A DNA stretch of 34,173 nucleotides from Gymnopilus junonius (GCA_015501075.1 JADNYJ010000342.1:1-34173); one strand, 5' to 3'; numbered from the stretch's first letter, positions 11,856 through 24,192 are shown. Notes: generated by a model from the sequence alone, not told the origin. Made by a program: numbers and translations.

Positions 11856-12942
11856 CATCCTCCGTTCAAACACTTATTTGGCTGCCTTCTGTGTGTATCT
11901 AGCTCGAGGCAAGTGAATGAGTCGAGAACACCAGGCGATCCCGTTCTCACCCCTTAGGCGGTTTTTGCGGGGAAAGTTCTCATACTCATGGTGTCAGTGA
12001 CGTTGAGAGATTGCCCAGGATCCTGGCCAATAATCGACGACATTGTTGTTTCGTCCGGACGTCATGCCATATATTGGCATCGCTTTGACCATGTTATTGA
12101 ACAATGCGGCATATATCCATTACCCTAATGTTATGGGCATACACCCATTTGCCAATGACTTCCCCGGAAATGGTTAGGAAACGCTGGGACTGTTCTTATG
12201 CACATTTAATAGTCCACAGCCACATGTCTCAGCCGTATCCCTGAAATTTAACCTGTCCTCCTCGATAACTAGGTCTACAATATTCTACAAAGAAATATGT
12301 GACTTATCAACCGACTATCCACTCGTCTTTCGTGGCGGGCATGTTCCTCACAATCCGAGGTATCGCATGCAATCAAAATGGCATCTGCACTTGCTGGAAG
12401 ACAGACAAACCTTGAACCTTCATGCCTTTGGACCCAAGGAATTTACCTAGATATCTTCTGCAGGATACTAGCATCAACGTTAAGAAAGTTATCCTGTGGT
12501 TTTGGACGACTCCGAGCCAAGAGAAGTTCTGGGTTCAAGTTCATCGACTCCGAATCGGCGGCCAGCCGCGCATTGCCACTTCAAGACAAAATAATAATTG
12601 GACCTTCGGAAGCAAGAAAAGAGCGCGACCCACCCCGGCGCTCGTGTTATGTGCCATCTCCCTAGCTACCAAGAGCACTCGTCTGTAAGGCCATTGCTGA
12701 AAGTCTTGCCTCCGGTGAGGAATCCGCATATATTGCTAAAATTAGAAGGATGCCGGAGGCGATGGCCCAAGCCGCTCAACACCCTGGAGATGCAGCTGAT
12801 CCGTCAGACGGTTGCTTGGCGATGTCTACGATCTGGGCCACGCAGGCAGTGTCAGAAACCGTCATCATCGCTGTCAATAAAGTTGGGGTCAAATCGCCGA
12901 TAAGGCCAATCAATTATTCCTTTCGACCACCCATCTACCACC
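11856..12942. other. Intergenic region upstream of phospholipase D
   Basis: Frames at 12378-12665, 12422-12688 and 12750-13001 are open, but I recognise no family in them and the last overlaps the true phospholipase start in another frame. A CCAAT pentamer lies at 12906-12910, 33 bp before the ATG at 12943; it could be a promoter or leader element, though it is close to the start codon. The region otherwise shows nothing I can name. Confidence 0.45.
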
Positions 12943-15900
12943 ATGTCCTTCTTGAAGTCCAAGTTCGAAGAGGCCCGGAACTCCCTGAAGAATTTGCCTG
13001 AGTCCCAGCAAGCTGGAGATGCACTGAAACTGGTCAACAAAGTCGTCAGAAACACACGGGCAGAGGTCATCGGTTCGTATGCCAATCCTACTCAACCACC
13101 CTCATCCTGATCAGTTATCCACTCAGGGTTATGGAACCCAAATCGTACGCGACCTATTTTGTTCAGAGACGAAGATCTTACAATCTGATATCCCCAAGGT
13201 CGCCATGACGAACCGCATGAGATAGCTGAAGACAACTTGAGAGCAGAAATACGAAGTGGCCATCGGTTCCAAAGCTTTGCTGCTGAAAGATTTGAGAATA
13301 GTGCGAAATGGTTGGGAATCTGCAGCTTACGATGATACCTATGCTGATTGACGGGGTGAAGGCACGTCGACGGTCACGATTACATGTGGGCCGTTTCGGA
13401 GATGATCGATAGAGCAACCGAAGCAATCTTCATTCTGGTATGAATCTACTGGTTATTGTATACACGATCCATTCACTGACTTGATTTCGAAGGACTGGTG
13501 GTTAACCCCTGAACTATATCTTCGTCGTCCCCCTGCCTACTTCCCTGAGTGGCGCCTGGATCGCTTATTGAAGAAGAAGGCTGAACAAGGAGTCAAAGTC
13601 CATGTCATTGTCTACAAAGAGGTTAGAGTTCTTTTACTCGATGTTATCTCGGATATTCTGATCATAATGAACTTAAACTCTAGGTCACCCAAACCATGGC
13701 AATGAGTTCGCACCACACGAAGGTAGGCTATCTATACCTCTATGGTCAACGTCGTTTAACGCACAGCCCTCAGGAAGCGCTAGAAGCCCTTCACCCAAAC
13801 ATCTCGTGCATGCGTCACCCGGACCACATTGGTGCAAAAGGTCTGCTTTCATTTGGTTGTGGTTTCACCTTACTGACACCATCGAGTTTAGACAGTGTTG
13901 AGTTCTGGTCGCATCACGAAAAGGTGCCCTTAATCCTCATAATATAGATTTATCTCTTATTGAATTTCCATCGGTAGCTTGTCATCGTTGACAACCAGTG
14001 GGCAGCTGTTGGAGGAATTGACCTGTGCTTTGGTCGCTGGGACACTCACACGCACCCTCTCGCTGACGTGCATCCCACCGACTTTTCGAAGACCCTTTTC
14101 CCCGGGCAAGATTACAATAACGCGCGAGTAACTGATTTCAAGGATGTCCCTGATTATGCCAGCAACACTTTGTCTATCCAGGAGACTGCGAGGATGCCAT
14201 GGCATGACGTTTGTTTTTTTTTCTGCCGGATCCAGAGTTGACGAACTGATGTTCCGGATATATCAAGGTTCATTTGACTCTGGAAGGTCCCGCAGTATTA
14301 GATCTTGCTCAGCACTTTGTCGAACGCTGGAATGAAGTAAAGAAGCGCAAGGTGAATTTAGAACTCTTTCCGCTTCAAAATATGCGTTGCTGATCATAAT
14401 TTACAGTATAAAGACAATGAGTACGTTTTTCTTTCAAATTAAGCAATGAGTTGCCCATCTGTTTCCAAATTCCAGCAACATGCCTTGGTTGGCCTTCCCT
14501 CATGAACCCGAACCGTGGGCTCCCAATGAGTCCATTGCACGTAATATTGGCCTCTTTCGTCTGAGCATGACAGAGAATAACGTCTTAATTTGACAGGCCA
14601 TCCGCACCTGGCTAAGTGGGCAGCCATTGGTCACAAGTACAAACAGCGCTGGCATGGTCCTTGGGTTGATGAAAGGCCTACATTGGGATCCTCTCACCAA
14701 GGGAAAACTATGAAGGTCCAAGCAATCCGAAGCGTATCGGATTGGTCCCATGGCGTTTTGACTGAAGGCAGCATCCAAGAGGCTTGTATGAAATCTATTT
14801 ACTGCCATTGTTAGTCTCGATGCTGACACTGCTCATCAGATATACAATTGATCCGGGAGTCTGAGCATTACATCTATATTGGTTAGTCTGCACCAATGTC
14901 ACGCGTATTGAGTACTCCCTTATATTTTTCTTCCCCTTTCTAGAGAATCAATTCTTGTAAGCACTGTTTATTTCTGTCCTTCTTTGACCTCGACTAACGC
15001 CGTCCTCAGCATCTCAGCCACCAAGACCGGAGGACCAGTAGTTAACCAGATCGCCGCGGCCCTTACGGAGCGCATAATTCGCGCCGCCAAAGAAGATCAA
15101 AAGTTCAAGGTAATCCAAATAACGCCGAGTAAGACACCAACTGACTTCATCGTTCAATCGTTTAGGTTGTCGTTCTGATTCCAGAAGTGCCCGGGTTTGC
15201 TGGAGATGTCAAGACTGAGAGCTCTATCAAGACTATCATGGCCGGGCAGTACCGCACAATAAACAGAGGAGGAAGTAGCATCTACGAGGAGGTCCGCAAA
15301 GCTGGTTATGAACCGTGAGTTTCCACATAAAATGTTCTACCTCAATACTTACGCCATTTGTAAAGGCTGGACTACATCCGTTTTTTCCACCTCCGTTCAT
15401 ACGACCGTATAAATGCTCCTCAAGGCAAGCTTTCTGACTATGATATGTGACTTTCTATTGATGGCGGGATCGTGCTTCTCTGATTTTCGTAGGCTTCATC
15501 AAACAGATGGAAGAGAATTCGAATGTTAAATTCTCAGAGGCACAAGTAGCCCTGGCCCGCGAATGGGTCGCCGGTGACGAGCTCACTCATCAGAAAGAAG
15601 TTACTCTGGTTGTACCTCAGGAAGAGAGCTTGGTCCCTGCCGATAAGAGCAAGCCTCAGGCGACTGAGAAGGTTCCTATTCCAGCGGACGAAAACTCTGC
15701 CCGTGAAGTTATCGCGACATTCCAAAGTGGTGCAGACAATTTGCGCTCAGATGAGGCTGTCTCCGACAATGTTGCCCAGCATATGCTCGCCGACAAGACG
15801 TCCTTGTTTGAAGAGCAATGGTTGGGTACTGAAGAAGAGGAGCTTAAAGCGTATGTGGCTTCCGCACCCCCCATTTTGTGAAATTAATTATAATCTCAGG

Positions 15901-16821
15901 TACATCTCTGAACTCCTTTACATTCACTCAAAGATAATGATCGTCGATGATCGACGTGTCATTGTATGCTTATTTCTCTGACATCCCTTGTAATATATTG
16001 AGCTAATTCTGTATTTAGATGGGGTCCGCGAACATAAATGATCGCAGTCAAAAGGTTCGCAATATCTTAGTCTCTCGTGGAACCTTCTAACTGGAGAAAT
16101 TAGGGTGATGGAGACTCAGAAATTGCCTTGGTTATTGAAGACAATGATATGATTGAGTCGACCATGAATGGCGAACCATATCAAGCCTCTCGTTTCGCGG
16201 CGACCCTTCGACGAGCATTATACAAAGGTTGGTGTCCCTTCAATTGCCTTCAGTCAGCATATACGACCTTTTTATAGAGCACCTTGGTCTTATTCCACCT
16301 CAATGGTGCGACAACAAAGAGCCGGAGGTCACCTCCTCCATGCATCCAGCCCCGCACCCCAGCGAGGATGAGACATCCTCTGAGGAAGATCAATTGGTAG
16401 CAGACCCACTCGGCCAGGAGACTGAAGCACTTTGGCACACAACTGCGCGAAAGAATCGTGAAATATTTACAGAGATATTCCGTCCTGTCCCTACCAATCT
16501 TGTTCGAAGCTGGGATGCTTACGAGGCATGTTGACTGTTACACACGTTGTCTTTCTATGTCATGCTGACTTCTCGACTAGAATTATCGTCCGAAGGTCAA
16601 GGTCGGACATGTCGTTGAGAACATCCCTTTGGACCGTGTCAAAACACGCTTAAGTGAAGTAAAGGGAGCCTTGGTTGAGTGTCCTTTGGTCAGTCTTGAG
16701 TCCCTATTTGTTTGGAAGACCACTGATAGAATTGGTTTAGGACTTCCTCATTGACGACAAAGATTTCGTTTCCGGTCCTGAGTGGAGCGTCCTTAATCCA
16801 ACTCTTCCGCTTTACATATAA
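12943..16821 (+). CDS. Phospholipase D, 25 exons, 855 aa
   Basis: Exons: 12943-13072, 13127-13144, 13199-13310, 13362-13437, 13493-13621, 13684-13722, 13774-13840, 13892-13923, 13978-14208, 14268-14351, 14407-14420, 14476-14540, 14597-14785, 14840-14881, 14944-14956, 15010-15109, 15166-15314, 15366-15424, 15493-15850, 15900-15963, 16019-16054, 16104-16227, 16278-16525, 16581-16688, 16741-16821. They sum to exactly 856 codons. The enzyme hydrolyses phosphatidylcholine-type lipids to phosphatidic acid. Both catalytic HxKxxxxD motifs are intact: HEKLVIVD (about 199-206, followed by GGIDLCFGRWD) and HSKIMIVD (about 645-652, followed by GSANINDRSQ). Other family blocks are DWWLTPELYLRRPP, RSVSDWSHGVLTE, IYIENQFF, IPEVPGFAGD, REIFTEIFRPVPTN. 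There is no PX or PH domain before the catalytic core, only a short helical N terminus, so membrane targeting must differ from yeast Spo14. Introns 18 (15425-15492) and 23 (16526-16580) begin with GC. Three exons are 13-18 bp. Confidence 0.94.
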
Positions 16822-16933
16822 CTATACTAAAGTTTACGCCCGGCCCCTGATCTAAGTGGTAAAAATCATTAAAACTGAAATATATAGGTTACTGGAATGT
16901 TCTTTACCTGTACTGCACTGTCATATATTTTAT

Positions 16934-17016
16934 CAGACTCCTTCCCAGTCAGCGGCGGGCTTTTAAATATTACATAATTGCTCCCAAGTTGAACTTCGAA
17001 CAGAGCTAACGCCCAC
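16934..17016 (+). repeat. Outer part of left TIR, Mutator-like element
   Basis: Matches the reverse complement of 25222-25304 with only two mismatches noted. It ends in ACGCCCAC, the target duplication of the element inserted here. Its inner continuation resumes at 24445. Confidence 0.85.
17009..17016. repeat. Target-site duplication of second TIR element (ACGCCCAC), left
   Basis: Identical to 24437-24444. In the intact right TIR of the outer element the same octamer occurs once and is followed directly by CGCTGACTGG, the equivalent of the CACTGACTGG that follows 24444 here. Confidence 0.87.
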
Positions 17017-17051
17017 GGTTGACCGATCGTTCGGCTGGGTATTTATCTGCC

Positions 17052-17085
17052 AGTTATCTGCCCGGCAACCTCCGGGCAGGTAACT
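17052..17085. repeat. 14-bp-arm hairpin, subterminal
   Basis: Arms AGTTATCTGCCCGG and CCGGGCAGGTAACT pair with one mismatch (a G-U pair in RNA) around the loop CAACCT. It lies 35 bp inside the left end of the second TIR element and shares the motif GTTATCTGCC with the palindrome at 17236. Confidence 0.85.
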
Positions 17086-17235
17086 CGACAGTCTTTTCTG
17101 AAGATTTAAAGTGTCAGTTTTCAAATATGTGCTCTGAATGTTTTCAAGCACGTATAGTAGCACGCTCTAAGTAGTTCTGCTGGTTCAAAATTATTATTTT
17201 TTTGGTTGAGCTGCTATAACAGACCAAAAACGTTG

Positions 17236-17263
17236 TAAGTTATCTGCCATGGCAGATAACTTA
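17236..17263. repeat. Perfect 28-bp palindrome
   Basis: The half-site TAAGTTATCTGCCA is followed directly by its exact reverse complement, centred on CCATGG. The same core GTTATCTGCC occurs at 17043 (as TTTATCTGCC) and 17053 and in inverted, variant form at 17074. Clustered copies near an element end suggest transposase-binding sites; this is inference. Confidence 0.9.
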
Positions 17264-17799
17264 GCACGTGATTGGGTGCCCTCGCATACTCTGCCACCAT
17301 CTGGCTGTTATAAAAATGCAGAAAATCCAGATAAAAATTTAAATCTGTAGAACATGAACCTGAATGTGTTTGAACAGGTACAGAATAAAAAATTACCTGT
17401 CAGTCTCTTTTCCTAAGCTGCAATTAGAGCAAAATTAGAGATTTAACCCTTGCTACAGCTCAGATAGTCACATTGGCCTTCACTGGGTGGCTGTTTTGTA
17501 TGAGGACCAGATAACTACTATGAAAGAAGGTGACGTGAAGAATATCCACATAAGTTGGGCAGCCATTTCAAGGGCAAAATCTGGCCACATTGGGCTCTAC
17601 TTATCTATCACACATCAACTTCACGCGTCAGCATGAAAAGAAAAAATTGACACTTGCATGAGCTTAGTAAAAAGATGGACTGATTTATGAACAATTGAAG
17701 AGGGTGCCGAAGAGATCTTGACTGTTTCTCAAATTCTTTGAATCTCCCCCTTTTCTCTATTTTTTAATTCTTTTTCGTGCCAAAAATACCCAGCCTATT

Positions 17800-18013
17800 T
17801 GTAATCCTGGTCACCTGATTACATGTTGTGGACACCTATTTACTAGCATGTTCCATACTCACTATATAAGGATCCTCACAGATCCTTGTCTCTCTCTTGG
17901 ATCCCCATTATCTATCTTTGTCTTACTATTCATTTCTCTCCAAAATCACAAACTGGTCATATTCTTTTCTGTGCGAACTTAGTGTTGTCCAACATTGGTA
18001 CATTGGGCTTCCA
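17800..18013 (+). repeat. 5' LTR (214 bp)
   Basis: Runs from TGTAATCCTG to GGGCTTCCA. Against the 3' LTR it shows 12 substitutions, every one a transition, and a one-base indel in a C run. It carries the TATA-like promoter at 17863-17870. Confidence 0.95.
17863..17870 (+). promoter_or_regulatory. LTR TATA box (TATATAAG)
   Basis: Sits in the middle of the 5' LTR and is preserved unchanged in the 3' LTR. Transcription would be expected to start some 25-35 bp downstream, defining the U3/R boundary (inference). Confidence 0.6.
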
Positions 18014-18234
18014 CTTTTTTTTGAATATTCACCAGAGTGAATAATCTGCTTACCTTGAGCTCCTCTCAAGGCACCGTCTACCACTCTGCTCATTGCTTAG
18101 AACCTGTTACAAGAAGGGCTGTCCTCAGCCAAGTAATCGGGTTCTTACTTCTGTTCTGTTCCATCTACTTTTCATTACTGAACCACTTTTTGACAGCTTG
18201 CGCTGTCAATTGCTGTTGCCAGTCTTAGCCCACC

Positions 18235-19443
18235 GTGGCTTCGGCTCTGACTGTATCTCCGTCAGTGGCTGATGGTCCTGGGACTCCCCCACCTGGCTCC
18301 CCTGTTCTTTCTATCTTGTCTTTGCTGCTCTCAGATGTTCCCTCGTTGTACCTTGATTCCCGTCCTCTGAGTCCCATTGTGCCTCCACAAGAGGAGGAAT
18401 TGCCCCCTCCTTTTCTGACCACCTTGTTGACCTCGACCACTGCCCTGATTTCTGCAGCCCCAAATGGAGGGGAACTTCCCTCTCCACTGACCTTACTTTC
18501 TCCAATCACCTCGAACACTACTTTGAGTACCATTGTTCCTAAACCAAAATCTTGCAGTTCCAACTCTGATACCAACTCCGACATGCCCTTTCCACAAAAT
18601 TTGGGCACATATATGAAGTTTTCCAGTGCATATAAAGCACCAATTATGTTGTCTTCTGCTGCTTCCATTGAACACCCTGTTACAAAGCACTGCCTGATCC
18701 TCACCGCGGGTGACATCACACCTAAGGTGCTCGTCAACTTGTCCAATGCTCACAATGAGTATTTTATTGTGAAAGAAGTTGACGATGCTGATAAAGTCAA
18801 GAAGATTCTTGGCAGTTTCAAAGACGTACACATCTGGGACTGGATCGCATGCAAATGCAATCGCTTGTTGAAGCTGAGCTATGAGGATTTTATGTCCGAA
18901 CTTTGTGCAAACTACCTACCTCCCAATTGGGAAGAGACTGTCTGCACTCAGCTCCTTGGGATGAAAATGAAGTGGAATGACAAATTCTGGGATTGGTGCC
19001 AAGAATTGCGTGCTGTCAACATCATCCTTCGGGGTACCCCTTCCCACCTTTCTGATACTGCCTTGCATAATCAGCTCGAGGCTGCTCTTGAATCTAGCCT
19101 TTTGAACTACTGCTTCTGGGAGAAAATAAACAAGATTGTTGTTCTTAAGGATTGGGTTCTGGCTGTAAAGGAGGCAGACGGAAAGCTCAAAGATGATCAT
19201 AAATGGACACGTGAGGTTCTTGCTGAGGAGGCTGCTCATAATTCAAAGCACCCTGCACTGTCTGGCAACTCATGCTCCAGAAACACCTCCTCTGCTGGTG
19301 CTTCTTCTTCCTCCAATCCTGTCAAGAAGTGCCCAAAACTCGAGGACTCTGAGCATACCTTATTGGCTGCAAATAATGGATGTTTTAAGTGTTGATGGTT
19401 TGACCAGGATCATGACAGTAAGAACTGTCCCAATAATTTCCCT
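18235..19443 (+). pseudogene. gag: Retrotransposon Gag, degraded
   Basis: The frame opens after TAG at 18226-18228. The likely start is 18235, now GTG in a favourable ACCGTGG context; the next in-frame ATG lies more than 110 codons on, so an A-to-G loss of the start codon is plausible. The protein has a Ser/Pro/Thr-rich N terminus, a helical capsid-like core (for example PSHLSDTALHNQLEAALESS) and a CCHC-type zinc knuckle, CFKC...WFDQDHDSKNC, near 19381-19431. A TGA at 19393-19395 falls inside the knuckle, directly after the second cysteine. The frame then continues without shift into pol, so this looked like a single Gag-Pol polyprotein before decay. Confidence 0.88.
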
Positions 19444-22400
19444 GATGGTGAGGGCTACAAGAAGGTTACTGCAATGCATAATGCTGCTGGGAATGCTCCC
19501 AAGAGACAGACCAACTCTTTCTCATCATTGAGGACAAGGCCTGTTGCCGCTGTCATCCCTGAGGCTGTTCAGGCCTCCAAAAGTGATGAAGAGGATGTTG
19601 TTGCTGCCATCATGCCTAGCACCATTTTGGGTAATGGAACAGATTCTGAGGATGATGTGAGCCCCTCTTTCTGCTCTAAACATCTGTCACTCAAGTTTAA
19701 AATACTTGCTCATCACTTAGATCTCACGTTAATTTTCACAGCCTTGCTGGACTGTGGCGCGCATCTCATTTTGATAAGCCCTGAAACTGCAGATGAATTG
19801 CAGCTCAAATGCTTTACTCTGAAGAAACCTGAAACCGTCAGTGTCACTATTTTGAAAGGAAAAAAGAAAATTATGAGTCTCTCACAATATGTGAAGCTTT
19901 CTGTTACTACTCTAGACAATGCCTGGACTTCAAAGACTGTACATGCTCTCATTGCTCCCGGCCTCTGCATGCCAATAATTCTTGGACTTCCTTTTCTATT
20001 GCATAACAAACTCATCATTGATGCAGATGCCTGGACTTGTATTGATAAAACTACTGGTTATGATTTGCTGAATCTGCCTGTTATTGTACTACCACCTCCT
20101 CCCAGAATGAAATCTGTTGATCAGATAAAATTTACTAAGTCTGCAAAGAAACATGTTCTCACTGAAATTATAGAGGTTGGGAGGAAGCATATAGAGGACA
20201 GAAAATTGACGTTCAAAGACATCAAGCCCGTAAATGCTATTGGCACTATTCGTGATGCTGTTGAGAAGCTTGCCACCATTGAGCAGCTACAGAGGCATGG
20301 CAATAAAGTAAAGAAGGATTTCAGAGAAATCTTTGAGCCTATCCCACACATTGATGACTTACCAATGGACTACCTTGCACATATCAAACTTAAAGACACT
20401 GAAGCCTGAATCACAAATAGGACTTACGCCTGCCCTAGGAAATATAGAGAGGATTTTCAGACCTTGATTGGTCAACACTTGGATGCAGGTTGTATCTGTT
20501 TGTCCTCTTCCTCTCATGCCTCTCTATGTTTTATTATACCAAAGGCTGACCCAAAGGTTCTCCCTCAATGGGTAAATGACTACCATCAGTTGAACGCTAA
20601 CATGGTGATTGATAACCATCCTCTGCCACATGTGGATGATGTGTTAAATGACTGTGCAAAAGGTAAAATCTGGTTGACAATTGACATGATGAACTCCTTC
20701 TTCCAGACTTGCATGCACCCTGACAATGTCCATCTCATGGCAGTCAAGACTCCTTTTGGCCTCTACAAGTGGTTGGTTATGCCCATGGGCTTGCAAAATG
20801 CCCCTGCAATCCACCAGTGGTGTGTTACAGCTGCTCTCCACCATTTGATTGGGAAAACCTGCCATATCTATCTTGATGACATTGTGATCTGGTCTGATGA
20901 TCCCATCCAACATGAAAAGAATGTCTGAGTAGTCATGACTGCTCTCTGCAATGCTCATTTGTACATTAATGAAAAGAAAACCAGGCTATTTCAAACCGAG
21001 ATCAATTTCCTGGGCCACAAGATATCTGCTAAGGGTATTGAAGCTGACAACGAGAAGGTGAAAACAATTCTGGATTGGCCCCATCCTGAAAGTGCTACAC
21101 AAGTTCATTTCTTTATTGGTCTTGTGCAGTACCTTTCTGCTTTCCTGCCTGGACTTGCAGTACACACAGGTGCCCTTTCAGATTTAATCACTAAAGATGC
21201 TGACTGTGTTTTCCCCCTTGGACCGAGGCTCATCAAGTCACCTTCAATGGTATTAAATTGCTGATCATTGGGAGGGATTGTCTGACAACAATCAACTTGT
21301 CATTGCTGCCTGATTACAAGATTTACATCACTACAGATGCCAGCAATAAAGGAAGCAGTGTGGTGCTGTCCTTTGGAAAAACTTGGGAGTCTGCGTGGCC
21401 TGTGGCTTTTGAGTCAAAGATGTTCAAAAGTGCCAAGCTGAACTATCCTGTCCATGAGAAAGAAATGCTTGCCATCATCAGGGCTCTTGTGAAATGGTGC
21501 ATGGATCTTCTTGGAGTGCCCTTTGTGGTGTACACTGACCACAAGACTCTGGAGAACTTTGACGTACAATGAGATCTATCATGGAGACAGGCTCGTTGGA
21601 TGGAATTTATGAGCCAGTATGATGCTAAGATCATATACGTCAAAGGAGAGGATAATACTATTGCTGATGCACTCTTCTGCCTTTCTGGTAACAAGCTTTC
21701 TTCGAGCACAGAGGCCGAGTTATCTGCTAAGCACCCTTATAACTTTTGTCCTTCGGTGGGCACTGACGATCTTGTATGTTCCATTCTGTGTGTTGCCAAT
21801 TTGCCTGCTTGGGACATTGTATGCTCCCTATCTGAGCTGCAGGAAACCAAAGATTTGCATGTGCTGGATGAGGTATGTGTGACTTTCTCAATTATGGCTG
21901 ACAAAATGCTTCTAGATCAGATTAAAATGGGGTATGTGGATGATAAGTGGGTGCAGGAGACCTTGGTATGGGCTAAAAGTGGGATGACTGGCATCAAGCG
22001 TGTCAATGGTCTGTGGTACATCAGTGACTGACTTGTCATTCTGCATGCGGGTGATATTTGCAAGATGCTTTTCAGACTCGCCCATGACATCCTGGGTCAC
22101 TTCGGGTTTGACAAGACTTATGCCTCTCTGAGGTGTTCTTACTACTGGCTGAACATGCATAAGGACCTGGAAACCACATACATTCCTGGATGCCCAGATT
22201 GTCAACAAAACAAGTCTTCCACATCGAACCCAACTGGTCCTTTGCATCCTCTGCCTATCCCTGATCAATGAGGGGACTCTGTCACCATTGACTTCATTGG
22301 CCCACTTCCTCTCGATGAGGGTTTTGATGAAATTTTGACATTCACTGACTGTTTAGGTTCTGACATCTGAGTCCTCCCATGCAAATCGACGATAACAGCA

Positions 22401-23368
22401 GATGAACTGGCACTGGTGTTCTTTAACAACTGGTATTGTGAAAATGGTTTGCCATTGGAGATAATCTCAGACTGCAATAAGCTTTTCATTTCGCATTTTT
22501 GGAAATCATTGCATGAACTGACCGGTACTAAAATTAAGATGTCTGCTAGCTACCACCCCGAGATGGACAGTGCAAGCAAATGCATGAACAAGATGGTGAA
22601 TCAAATGCTATGCTACCATGTCAAACAGAATCAGAAGGGTTGGGTTAAGGCTTTGCCTTTGGTGCATTTCAATATCATGAACATGGTCAACAAATCTACC
22701 GGTTTCTTGCCTTTCCACCTTTGCATAGGCTGCAGTGCTCAGGTCATACCCCCTTTACTGCCGAAAGACCCAGGTGAAGTGCTCCCTGAAGCAACATGAG
22801 CTGGGATTTAGTCAAGAAATTGGAGAAGCGATCACCTTGGAAGCTCAGAACAATTTGCTTTATGCTAAAATTTCACAATCTGCTCAAGCTAATAAGTCCC
22901 ATATGCTGAATTTTCCTTTTAGCATTGGGAACCGTGTTTGTCTTTTGACTATAAATCACTGCAATGAGTACAAGGCTTCTGGCGAAAAACATGTGGCTAA
23001 GTTCATGCCCCAATTTGATGGACCATACACCATTATTGACATGGATGAGGAACACTCAACCATAACCTTGGATCTCCCCAACTCACCAAACATTTTTCCT
23101 ACATTCCACACCTCCATCATTACCCCCTACATCGAAAATGACCCTTCCCTTTTCCCTAATCGAGAGTTTGACAAAACACCACCTATTATTACTGAAGATG
23201 GGTCTATGGAGTACTTTATTCATGACATCATCAATGAATGTCAGTGTGGGAGAGGCTACTGTTCATTGGACGGGATATGGGCCTGAAGAAGACCATTGGT
23301 TACCTGGTTCCGAACTCAAAGATACCAAAGTGTTGGATATCTGGTTGGCCAAGAAGAAAACAGTGTAG
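19444..23368 (+). pseudogene. pol: Retrotransposon Pol: protease, RT, RNase H, integrase, chromodomain; degraded
   Basis: Protease: LLDCGAHL at about 19747, with Cys (19753-19755) where the active-site D-S/T-G would have Ser/Thr. Reverse transcriptase: about 20464-20990, with intact YLDD at 20869-20880. RNase H: TTDASN near 21330 and YTDHKTLENF near 21530. Integrase: His-His-Cys-Cys zinc region around 22078-22205, TIDFIGPLP near 22285, SDCNKLF near 22467. The catalytic glutamate position is lysine (22578-22580). The C-terminal chromodomain (23212-23368) reads EYFIHDIINE, then HWTGYGPEEDHWLPGSEL. Stops at 20407, 20926, 21570, 22029, 22269 and 22368 are all TGA. Frameshifts lie near 21211-21219, 22760-22800 and 23240-23260. 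The final stop is TAG at 23366-23368. Confidence 0.93.
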
Positions 23369-24192
23369 GATTTTTTTAGATTACCCTTCTCCTTCTTTTG
23401 TGGCCAGCTGGTAGCTTTTCCCACTGGGTTTTTGATGCACCTGCACTGCGCATTGTAAAGTGACGGCAAAAAGTATTGCAGGTACCTGTTGCGCAATACC
23501 GGTATGGTAAAACATCTGGAGTAAAAATATATTTAAGAACTACATTGATATAGATCAGTTCCACAAATTGAAAGAACTAAAATATTCAGATACTGCATAG
23601 GTACAGGGGAAATAGTGCAAAAAATATTACCTGCCATCAACTGAATTTTATGGAATATGGCTGAAAATGGGTCAGTGGATAGATATTTCCTACTCTAATA
23701 ACATTCAAGTGAGATCAAAGGCAGGGCTTTTGTCATTCAAGAGATATTCAGCAATGAAGATGGCTAAATAGGCAGTTTTGCCTTATTATGGCCATATTTA
23801 GGGCAAAGTTGTTACATTGTGAGCCGAAAATCTTCTTATCCTATGAACGGTTTTTTATCATTTAAAGTATTCTATGATCAGGTGAAGGAGTAGTATCTTG
23901 GGTGATTTTCTTAACTATATTACTGGCTTTCTTAGTAGTCCTGAAATTTGCAACTTTCTGGTATCCTCTCTCAGAATGTCAATTTATTCTGCGGGAGTTC
24001 AAACATTTGTGGGTGTCGTAAGAAGAGGTATCTGTGAACACAAGGCCCTATATCAATAAAACCTAATAACTTATTCCTGTCATTTTTAAGAAATCCCCAA
24101 CCCACAATATTATTTGCCAGCACTTTATGTATTTTCACTTGTCTTTTCCCTTTTCCTCTCTTTTTGCTTTTTTGGCGTATTTTCATGCTTGT

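Noticed and set aside
12378..12910. Overlapping open frames upstream of phospholipase D
   Set aside because: Different frames compete, none matches a family I know, and the last overlaps the phospholipase start in another frame.
17340..17800. Resemblance between element-2 interior and the retrotransposon 3' non-coding region (AGGTACAG...TTACCTG)
   Set aside because: Shared words are short and the rest does not align by eye; insufficient for a repeat call.
18014..18045. Candidate tRNA primer-binding site after the 5' LTR
   Set aside because: The sequence (T-run, then a TATTCAC hairpin) does not match the 3' end of any tRNA I can recall; self-priming could not be shown either.
18225..18746. 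173-codon minus-strand frame opposite Gag
   Set aside because: Shadow of the Gag coding frame, whose Ser/Thr/Pro-rich sequence leaves the antisense strand open.
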